Assembly (NCBI GenBank): GCA_023433275.1
Contig: JAEZDN010000151.1
Span: forward strand, 1 to 5,499
Length of the DNA stretch: 5,499 nucleotides
Source of the DNA: Verrucomicrobiota bacterium
Lineage (GTDB): Bacteria > Verrucomicrobiota > Verrucomicrobiia > Opitutales > Opitutaceae
Reading direction: 5' to 3'
Made by a program: the position numbers and the translations under genes
Shown here: in pieces, positions 1-4,471 of the stretch
How the letters are laid out: each line of letters begins with the position of its first letter
Numbering within the stretch: position 1 is the stretch's first letter
The notes under the pieces: model-generated
Told to the model about the DNA's origin: nothing
Databases searched by the model: none
Seen by the model: only the letters and a program-made list of their open reading frames with translations

Positions 1-314
1 ACCGTGAACGCCGCCACGCGGCCCGCCCGCAGCGCTTCCTCCCCGCGTTTGGTCGCCGCGGCCCACGCCGCCGCGTCGCCGCCGTTGGCCGGCAGCCTCG
101 TGCACGGCGCGGGCGCGAGACCCGCCAAATCGGCGCCACCGCCGCCGCTCTTGAACACCAGCGTGCGGTTCAACCTTTCCACCTCGGCCAGGTCAACCTC
201 GGCCGCCTGGGCCGCCAGCTCCTCGCGCTGGGCCGCGTTCAACGTGTCCCAAAAGGCAAAGACCTGTCCCTGGCCGGCTGCGCGATAAGCTTGGATGAGT
301 GCGTCGTGATTCAT
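1..314 (-). CDS. UDPGP-family nucleotide-sugar pyrophosphorylase, N-terminal part
   Basis: This is the first 104 codons of a gene that runs off the left edge. The family (UTP-glucose-1-phosphate uridylyltransferase / UDP-N-acetylhexosamine pyrophosphorylase) joins UTP to a sugar 1-phosphate in the cytoplasm to make UDP-sugars for wall and polysaccharide synthesis. Visible features are an N-terminal helical region with FWDTLNAAQREEL at residues 21-33, the stretch LAPAP at 66-70, and GEEALRAGRVAAFT at 91-104. In this family that last stretch directly precedes the glycine-rich nucleotide-binding loop (usually LAGGQGTRLG), which would lie just outside the window. The ATG at 314-312 overlaps the stop of the septum gene as ATGA. 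No Shine-Dalgarno sequence is present, so translational coupling is likely. The substrate sugar cannot be told from this fragment. The family call rests on motif recall and order, and I am fairly sure of it. Confidence 0.78.
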   Translation of the reverse strand, partial: MNHDALIQAYRAAGQGQVFAFWDTLNAAQREELAAQAAEVDLAEVERLNRTLVFKSGGGGADLAGLAPAPCTRLPANGGDAAAWAAATKRGEEALRAGRVAAFT

Positions 315-601
315 TGAGGAGGTTCTTCGAAGCGAAAGATGAATTCGTCATTCCGGGCATAGCCGAGCTTCTGGCGGATTATCCGCTCAACCAGCGCCGG
401 GTCATGACGCAGACGTTCGAGATACGCCGTCTGTTCCCGCAATTTTTCCTCCGCCTTCGCCAGGCGCAGGCGATTGCCCTCCTCCGCCAGCTGCAAGGCC
501 TTCAACTCCTGGTGCATTCCCACGAAAAAAGACACCGCCCACAACGCGATTGCCGTGAAAAGCACGGCGAAAAATCCATTGACCAGTTTGCTGGGATTCA
601 T
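311..601 (-). CDS. FtsB/DivIC-like septum formation initiator protein
   Basis: A 96-residue bitopic membrane protein of the FtsB/DivIC type. These proteins join the FtsL/FtsQ (DivIB) subcomplex of the divisome and help activate septal wall synthesis. The order of parts is typical: a short cytoplasmic N-terminus, one membrane helix at about residues 7-28 (VNGFFAVLFTAIALWAVSFF), a charged coiled coil at about 29-64 rich in Leu, Glu, Lys and Gln, then the family-like C-terminal stretch DPALVERIIRQKLGY at 67-81 followed by NDEFIFRF. The ATG at 601 was chosen because it puts the helix close to the N-terminus and gives the usual length. A TTG at 643 in the same frame would add 14 residues and cannot be excluded. 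Neither start has a Shine-Dalgarno sequence. The stop overlaps the next gene's start (ATGA), so the two are probably one transcription unit. FtsB and DivIC cannot be separated from sequence alone. Confidence 0.85.
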   Translation of the reverse strand: MNPSKLVNGFFAVLFTAIALWAVSFFVGMHQELKALQLAEEGNRLRLAKAEEKLREQTAYLERLRHDPALVERIIRQKLGYARNDEFIFRFEEPPQ

Positions 602-716
602 CCGAAAAAGGTCGGCCAGATAAAGGTGCGGACCAACCGACAAGCAACGTTTTTCAAAGCGGGTTGACGTGGTTTAGGCGTGCTTTTTCCCATGCAGCCC
701 AAATACTTGCCGGACG

Positions 717-1532
717 ATGTATCAAAGCTACTACGGCTTCACGGAGATGCCCTTTCACATCACTCCGGACCCGAAGTTTCTCTATCTGAGCACCACCCAC
801 CAGGAGGCTTTGCAGCATCTGAAATACGGCGTCAGCGAGAAGAAGGGGTTCATCGTCCTCATCGGCGAGGTCGGCTGCGGCAAGACCACCCTCTGCCGCA
901 AATTCCTGGCCGAACTTGACCCCGCGCACTACGACACCGCGCTCGTGCTCAACCCGCGCGTCACCGAGACGCAGATGCTCAAGGCCATCCTGACCGAGCT
1001 CGGCGAACCCAATCTCGCCCGGAGCAAGAATGACCTCGTGGCCCAGATGAACCAGGTCCTCCTCGACCGCATCGCCAAGGGCCGTGAAATCGTGCTCATC
1101 ATCGACGAGGCCCAGAACCTTTCCTTCGAGGTTTTCGAGCAGGTCCGCCTCCTCTCCAACCTCGAGACCGACAAACAGAAGCTTCTCCAGATCGTCCTCA
1201 TGGGCCAGACCGAGCTGAAGGACCGCCTCGCCGCCGAGGAATTGCGCCAGCTCCGCCAGCGCATCCTCGTCCACTACGAGCTCCGCCCGTTCACCCGCGA
1301 CGAGATGGACCGCTACATCCATCATCGCCTGACCGTGTCCGGCAGCATGGGCCGCCCCCACTTCACCTCCTGGGCCCTGCGCCATCTGTTCAGATCCAGC
1401 CGCGGGATTCCGCGCATCATCAACAATCTTTGCGACAAGGCCCTCCTCTCGGCCTTCATTCGCGAATCCGACGAAGTGAACTACTGGGACGCCCGCCGCG
1501 CCTCGAAGGACCTCGAGCGGTTGACGGATTGA
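717..1532 (+). CDS. ExeA/GspA-like AAA+ ATPase, short form (EPS/exosortase-associated type)
   Basis: A 271-residue P-loop ATPase. The N-terminus MYQSYYGFTEMPF and PDPKFLYLSTTHQEAL (18-33) is the usual opening of the ExeA/GspA family. The Walker A motif is GEVGCGKTT at 50-58 and the Walker B motif is IVLIIDEAQ at 125-133, with acidic pair D130/E131. A sensor I region (IVLMGQTEL, 159-167) follows, then Arg-rich LRQLRQRI (179-183 region) and a sensor II-like SRGIPRIINNLCDKAL at 228-243. Classical ExeA is about twice as long, with a membrane helix and a peptidoglycan-binding domain; both are absent here. The length fits the ATPases found with PEP-CTERM/exosortase exopolysaccharide loci. The next gene encodes a GspB-like partner, separated by 139 bp that hold a repeat element. 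Together they probably form an energy-using envelope-assembly pair. The ATG at 717 starts the conserved N-terminus; the sequence before it has only a weak GGA and no clear Shine-Dalgarno. Confidence 0.9.
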   Translation: MYQSYYGFTEMPFHITPDPKFLYLSTTHQEALQHLKYGVSEKKGFIVLIGEVGCGKTTLCRKFLAELDPAHYDTALVLNPRVTETQMLKAILTELGEPNLARSKNDLVAQMNQVLLDRIAKGREIVLIIDEAQNLSFEVFEQVRLLSNLETDKQKLLQIVLMGQTELKDRLAAEELRQLRQRILVHYELRPFTRDEMDRYIHHRLTVSGSMGRPHFTSWALRHLFRSSRGIPRIINNLCDKALLSAFIRESDEVNYWDARRASKDLERLTD

Positions 1533-1539
1533 AGAATGG

Positions 1540-1567
1540 GTTAACGGTTATTCGTTATGAGTTATTG
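1540..1567 (+). repeat. Heptamer array A
   Basis: Four contiguous 7-bp units begin at 1540, 1547, 1554 and 1561. The first is GTTAACG, the third GTTATGA and the last, innermost one GTTATTG. All share GTTA. The array lies just downstream of the ATPase stop codon. Confidence 0.75.
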
Positions 1568-1626
1568 GTTCCGCTGCCGCCTGACTTCATCATCTGCCAC
1601 CAACCGCGAAGTTGAAATCCGTCTTC

Positions 1627-1657
1627 GCCCAATAACGCTTAACTAATAACCAGTAAC
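1627..1657 (-). repeat. Heptamer array B (inverted relative to A)
   Basis: On the minus strand four 7-bp units run from 1657 down to 1630, followed by GGC at 1629-1627. The outermost unit is GTTACTG and the innermost GTTATTG. The innermost unit plus GGC is identical to the inner ends of arrays C and D. The GTTAAG variant is third from the outside here, rather than second as in C and D. Confidence 0.75.
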
Positions 1658-1658
1658 T

Positions 1659-1669
1659 GCGCGAAGCGC
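1659..1669 (+). other. Small GC hairpin directly before the gspB start
   Basis: GCGC, loop GAA, GCGC lies immediately upstream of the gspB ATG, where a Shine-Dalgarno sequence would normally be. The stem is only 4 bp. It might affect translation of gspB, but chance is a fair explanation in DNA this GC-rich. Confidence 0.3.
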
Positions 1670-1671
1670 TC

Positions 1672-2397
1672 ATGAGCCTCATCAACGAAGCCCTCAAGAA
1701 GGCCCAGAAACAGCGGACCGGCGAGGCTCCGCCGCTCGCTTCCATGCCCGCGATTGGCGGCGAGTCCGCCGCGCGCATCGCCCGCCGGGCCAAGCCTGCG
1801 CCGATCAACACTCTCCTGATCCGGCTCGGCATGGGCGCCGGCGCGCTTGTGGTCGTGCTCATTGCGGCGGTCTGGCTCCTCCGCCGACCCTCTACCCCGG
1901 AGTTGCCCGTACCAACTCCCGCCGCCCCGGTTTCCACCGCCACCCCATCGCCCGCCTCAACCCCAACGCCCGCCGCATCCGCGCCCGTGGTCGTTCCGCC
2001 GCCAGCCGCGACCGCTTCCACCGATCCCGTCTTCACCGTTCCCATCTCCGCCCCGCCGGCTTCGGCCGCTCCCGTCGCCACCCCGGCACGCAACCCCGCC
2101 CCCGTCGCGGCCGCCCCCGTCACCGCGCCGTCGCCCGCCCCGGCTGCAGCGGTGCCAACACCTGCCCCCGCGAGCGCACCCGCCCGGCTCGAGCCCCGCG
2201 CAATCACCTACATTGAGAACATCCGCGTCGCCGGCATCCGCGCTTCCGCTTCCGACAGCAAGGTCCTCATGAACGACCGCGTCTATCGCGTCGGCAACAC
2301 CGTCGAACCCGAGCTCGGCCTCCGCCTCGTCGAAATCACCGCCAGCTCCCTCACCTTCGAAGACGACCGAGGAGCCAGGTACACCCGGCACTTCTAG
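1672..2397 (+). CDS. gspB: GspB-like type II secretion / EPS-associated inner-membrane protein
   Basis: A 241-residue protein with the layout of GspB/ExeB, the partner of the ExeA/GspA ATPase. The N-terminus MSLINEALKKAQKQR is the family hallmark and fixes the start. One membrane helix follows at about residues 53-70 (GMGAGALVVVLIAAVWLL), with Arg-rich cytoplasmic flanks. Residues 72-173 form a long Pro/Ala/Thr/Ser-rich linker that would span the periplasm. A compact C-terminal domain at about 178-241 has the GspB pattern: YIENIRVAGI, then VLMNDRVYRVGN, GLRLVEI and a final LTFEDDRGARYTRHF. In known systems GspA and GspB form an inner-membrane complex that helps place the secretin in the wall; here the partner ATPase is the short soluble type and no other secretion gene is visible, so the role may instead be in exopolysaccharide export. 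The start has no Shine-Dalgarno; a repeat element ends 14 bp upstream and may have displaced the original leader. Confidence 0.8.
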   Translation: MSLINEALKKAQKQRTGEAPPLASMPAIGGESAARIARRAKPAPINTLLIRLGMGAGALVVVLIAAVWLLRRPSTPELPVPTPAAPVSTATPSPASTPTPAASAPVVVPPPAATASTDPVFTVPISAPPASAAPVATPARNPAPVAAAPVTAPSPAPAAAVPTPAPASAPARLEPRAITYIENIRVAGIRASASDSKVLMNDRVYRVGNTVEPELGLRLVEITASSLTFEDDRGARYTRHF

Positions 2398-2405
2398 TGC
2401 CGGGG

Positions 2406-2436
2406 GTTATTGGTTAAGAGTTATTCGTTATTGGGC
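2406..2436 (+). repeat. Heptamer array C (3' end of the S23 element)
   Basis: Units begin at 2406, 2413, 2420 and 2427, followed by GGC at 2434-2436. The first and last units are GTTATTG and the second is GTTAAGA. On the minus strand the array encodes the last residues of the S23 protein (PNNE) and its TAA stop at 2423-2421. Confidence 0.8.
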
Positions 2437-2816
2437 AGCGCGCTCCCTGCGCGCTTCAGGTAGGCCATGTAGCCGTTCAATAGGCGCAAGGCCGTGGCAA
2501 GCTTTTCGCGACCCTCCGCCAACAGTTGGTCCGACATCAGATTCTCGTCATTCGCCGCGATGAAGTGATCGAGAACCTCGTAACATGAGCCGCGCGCCGT
2601 GCTGCAAAAGCGGTAGTTGTCACGAAAATGAAAACGGCCGTACCCCTCGGCAATGTTTGCCGTGATCGACCGCGCCGATCGGATCAGTTGATCGCCCAAG
2701 CGGAATCGCTCTTCTCTCGGCAACAACGGCACGACTTTGCGTGCCACAAACAGTCTGAGCTCACGAGCGGCATTCCAGCATTCCAGATCCTCGAAAGTGC
2801 GAATTCTAACGGGCAT
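2421..2816 (-). CDS. S23 / four-helix-bundle protein (23S rRNA intervening-sequence type, bAvd-like fold)
   Basis: A 131-residue small soluble protein of the S23 family, first known from open reading frames within 23S rRNA intervening sequences of Leptospira and now found free-standing in many bacteria. Family marks are FEDLECWNAAREL at residues 8-20, QLIRSARSITANIAEGYGR at 43-61 and ARGSCYEVLDH at 74-84, in the expected order and spacing. The fold is a four-helix bundle like the accessory protein bAvd of diversity-generating retroelements; a nucleic-acid-binding role is suspected for the family, but its function is unknown. The ATG at 2816 has AGGAG at 2828-2824 with a 7-base gap, the only canonical ribosome-binding site in this window. 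The stop lies inside repeat array C. Codon use is mixed (AGA, CTA, GTT and ATT occur), unlike the C- or G-ending bias of its neighbours, which fits an acquired gene. Confidence 0.9.
   Translation of the reverse strand: MPVRIRTFEDLECWNAARELRLFVARKVVPLLPREERFRLGDQLIRSARSITANIAEGYGRFHFRDNYRFCSTARGSCYEVLDHFIAANDENLMSDQLLAEGREKLATALRLLNGYMAYLKRAGSALPNNE
2437..2455. other. Perfect GC hairpin beside array C
   Basis: AGCGCGC, a five-base loop, then GCGCGCT forms a perfect 7-bp stem next to the inner end of array C and inside the last codons of the S23 gene. In the gspB transcript it lies 40 bases after the stop codon and could slow polymerase or protect the 3' end. There is no T-tract on either strand, so it is not a standard intrinsic terminator. 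Confidence 0.35.
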
Positions 2817-2823
2817 GATTTTA

Positions 2824-2828
2824 CTCCT
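2824..2828 (-). promoter_or_regulatory. Canonical Shine-Dalgarno of the S23 gene
   Basis: AGGAG on the minus strand, 7 bases before the ATG. No other gene start here has a comparable site, which sets this gene apart from its neighbours and supports the chosen start. Confidence 0.7.
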
Positions 2829-2844
2829 GTTTGCCCGTAACCAA

Positions 2845-2872
2845 TATCTACCGGCTCCTGCTCGTTTCCCAA
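2845..2872 (-). promoter_or_regulatory. Weak candidate promoter for the S23 gene
   Basis: On the minus strand, between array D and the Shine-Dalgarno, TTGGGA is followed after 16 bases by TAGATA. Both boxes are poor matches to a sigma-70 promoter. It is reported only because it lies inside the repeat-bounded unit and would let the gene be expressed wherever the unit lands. Position is approximate. Confidence 0.15.
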
Positions 2873-2903
2873 GCCCAATAACAAATAACCATTAACTAAT
2901 AAC
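2873..2903 (-). repeat. Heptamer array D (5' end of the S23 element)
   Basis: On the minus strand four units run from 2903 to 2876, followed by GGC at 2875-2873. The outermost is GTTATTA, the second GTTAATG and the innermost GTTATTG. It is the inverted partner of array C and lies upstream of the S23 gene. Confidence 0.8.
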
Positions 2904-2920
2904 CACCGCGGCCGCCGCCG

Positions 2921-4339
2921 TCAGTACGCACTCTTCGGCGGAGCGACCACCTGCCACGCCGTCTTCACCGTGATCTGCACATCGAGCCAGATCGACCAGT
3001 GCGCGATGTAATAGAGATCCAGCCGGATCCGTTCATGCAGCTGCTCCGGCGTCAGGATCTCGCCCCGAAACCCTTCGCTCTGCGCCAGCCCGGTGATCCC
3101 CGGCTTCACCCAGTGCTTCGAGCGATACGACGTCACTTGCCGCTCGAATTCCTCATCCAGCACCGGCATCACGGGCCGCGGTCCCACCACGCTCATCTCC
3201 CCCGTGAGCACATTCCAAAATTGCGGGAACTCGTCCAGGCTGTGCCGCCGCATGAACCGCGCGAACGGATATATCCGGTCGTCATCCGCGCTCGCCTGCC
3301 GGCCTTCCGCCATCGCGTCCGGCGAGGCGACGTGCATCGACCGGAATTTCAGCATCGGAAACTCCGCGCGCCCTTCCCCCGACCGCGCGCGCACGTGAAA
3401 CAACGGCCCCGGCGACTGCAGCCGCTGCATCACCGCCACCACCAGCATCAGCGGCGGCAACGCCACCACCACCACCGGCACGGCCACCACCAGGTCAAAG
3501 GCCCGCTTCACCGCGCGGTTCAACGGCTCCTCCAATGGCTCATGCTGCAACGTGAAGAAATGATGCCCACCCTCGTCCGACGACACCACCGGATGCCCCA
3601 TCACTTCCTCCACTTGGTGGTGCACCAGCAGCCGGCAGCCCTGCGCCTGACACTGCGCCACGATCCGCCGCGCCACCCCGGTGTCCGTCGGCACTTCCAA
3701 CAGGATCACCTGCGCGATGCCCTTCTCCTCCAGCATCCGCGGCAACGCCTCAATCCCTTCGCCCGGCTGGGCGCGTCCTCCGGACGAACCGTCGCTTCCA
3801 TCCAGCATGACAAATCCCGCCGGGTGCACCCCCAGGTGAATCCGCTGCTTCAACCAGTCCTCCAGCATGGGCAGACTTTCCGCCCGCCCGATGAACAGCG
3901 TCGGCACCCGCGCCCCCTGCCCGTATAACAGCGCCGCCAGTTTCCGCGGCAGCCACCCATGCAGGAAGAGCAACCCGCACCAACTCCACACCAGAAACGA
4001 TCCCAGGAAGAGACGGCTGATGCTCCGGTCCTGCGTGGCGAACATCATCGTGAACACCACCAGCGCCACCAGCCCCACCTGCATCGTGGCCAGCGCCGCC
4101 GCTTCGCCCAGGCTGAGCCGCGCCAGCCGCGATTCCCACGCCCGCATCCGCCCCGCGCCCGCCAGCAACCCGATCACCACGCACAGGAAATACTGCAGGA
4201 GATTCACCTCCCGGCTCAGCTTCACCGCCGGCACGTACCTCATGATGAATTCCGCATACAGCCAGAAAAATACCGCCACCCCCAGCAGGAGGGCGGCGCC
4301 ATGAATCCTGACCAGGCCCCGGTGACGATTCGCTAGCAT
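2921..4339 (-). CDS. Polyprenyl-phosphate sugar phosphotransferase (exopolysaccharide priming enzyme)
   Basis: A 472-residue membrane enzyme of the bacterial sugar transferase family (WbaP/WcaJ type). Such enzymes move a sugar 1-phosphate from a UDP-sugar to undecaprenyl phosphate at the inner membrane, the first step of a polysaccharide repeat unit. Four N-terminal membrane helices lie at about residues 12-33, 47-64, 84-101 and 111-128. A soluble middle domain with a nucleotide-fold-like start (PTLFIGRAES, 146-155) follows, then a fifth hydrophobic segment at 281-304. The catalytic domain shows KRAFDLVVA at 278-286, SPGPLFHVRARSG at 309-321, KFRSM at 331-335, RRHSLDEFPQFWNVLTGEMS at 364-383 with the catalytic Asp-Glu pair D369/E370, VGPRP at 385-389 and KPGITGLAQ at 412-420. 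The ATG at 4339 fits the usual N-terminus; a TTG at 4396 with a GGAAGAG upstream would add 19 residues. The donor sugar is unknown. Similar enzymes occur with PEP-CTERM-associated polysaccharide loci, matching the ATPase nearby. Confidence 0.92.
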   Translation of the reverse strand: MLANRHRGLVRIHGAALLLGVAVFFWLYAEFIMRYVPAVKLSREVNLLQYFLCVVIGLLAGAGRMRAWESRLARLSLGEAAALATMQVGLVALVVFTMMFATQDRSISRLFLGSFLVWSWCGLLFLHGWLPRKLAALLYGQGARVPTLFIGRAESLPMLEDWLKQRIHLGVHPAGFVMLDGSDGSSGGRAQPGEGIEALPRMLEEKGIAQVILLEVPTDTGVARRIVAQCQAQGCRLLVHHQVEEVMGHPVVSSDEGGHHFFTLQHEPLEEPLNRAVKRAFDLVVAVPVVVVALPPLMLVVAVMQRLQSPGPLFHVRARSGEGRAEFPMLKFRSMHVASPDAMAEGRQASADDDRIYPFARFMRRHSLDEFPQFWNVLTGEMSVVGPRPVMPVLDEEFERQVTSYRSKHWVKPGITGLAQSEGFRGEILTPEQLHERIRLDLYYIAHWSIWLDVQITVKTAWQVVAPPKSAY

Positions 4340-4471
4340 TGAGAGGTAACCCGCGCAGTGTGCGCCACGTCTGATGACCGGCAAGCCTCGGTTCAACCTG
4401 CTCTTCCGGACCTTTCCTCCGCCGAATAGTTTGCGCCCCGCCCGGCCCGCCTCCTACTTTCCAACCCATCC

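Larger units (their letters stand above)
1540..1657. mobile_element. Short MITE-like element bounded by inverted heptamer arrays (A and B)
   Basis: Two arrays of four 7-bp units each face each other across about 60 bp (1568-1626) with no convincing reading frame. Compared as inverted repeats, the units match at 23 of 28 positions, and the innermost pair is perfect (GTTATTG against CAATAAC). The interior shows no strong hairpin and no visible similarity to the S23 gene. The element begins 7 bp after the ATPase stop codon and ends 14 bp before the gspB start, so it fills nearly the whole gap between two genes expected to be co-transcribed. The same repeat design bounds the S23 gene at 2406-2903, so this looks like a non-autonomous relative. 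I see no target-site duplication. Mobility is inferred from structure only. Confidence 0.5.
2406..2903 (-). mobile_element. Candidate mobile unit: S23 gene bounded by inverted heptamer arrays (C and D)
   Basis: A 498-bp segment ends on both sides in four GTTAnnn heptamers plus GGC, in inverted orientation. Compared end to end, 27 of 31 positions match; three of the four unit-pair differences fall on the variable last bases of units, and both arrays carry the GTTAA variant as their second unit. Inside lies one gene, the S23 four-helix-bundle protein, whose stop codon is inside array C. The element sits between the gspB gene and the sugar transferase gene, 8 bp after the gspB stop and 17 bp before the transferase stop. 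No transposase and no obvious target-site duplication are present. Mobilisation in trans, or past movement, is inference. Confidence 0.5.

Noticed and set aside
664..692. Sigma-70 promoter before the ATPase gene, from TTGACG at 664-669
   Set aside because: No acceptable -10 box lies 16-18 bases downstream.
654..1385. A 243-codon minus-strand frame opposite the ATPase
   Set aside because: The plus-strand frame has Walker A and B motifs and a family N-terminus; the minus frame resembles nothing and shows only Ala/Glu/Leu bias.
2404..2460. Intrinsic terminator between gspB and the S23 gene
   Set aside because: The GC hairpin at 2437-2455 has no T-tract on either strand, and the array repeats are better explained as element ends.
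2421..2816. Intervening sequence within a 23S rRNA gene
   Set aside because: The flanks are protein genes (gspB and a sugar transferase), not rRNA.
1540..2903. CRISPR array
   Set aside because: The repeats are 7 bp, contiguous and without spacers, and they occur in inverted pairs; no cas gene is present.
2406..2903. Diversity-generating retroelement, because S23 shares the bAvd fold
   Set aside because: No reverse transcriptase, template repeat or variable repeat is visible in the window.
2999..3928. A 309-codon His/Arg/Pro-rich plus-strand frame opposite the sugar transferase
   Set aside because: It is low-complexity and matches no family; it is the complement of a well-supported gene whose G-ending codons remove stops on the other strand.
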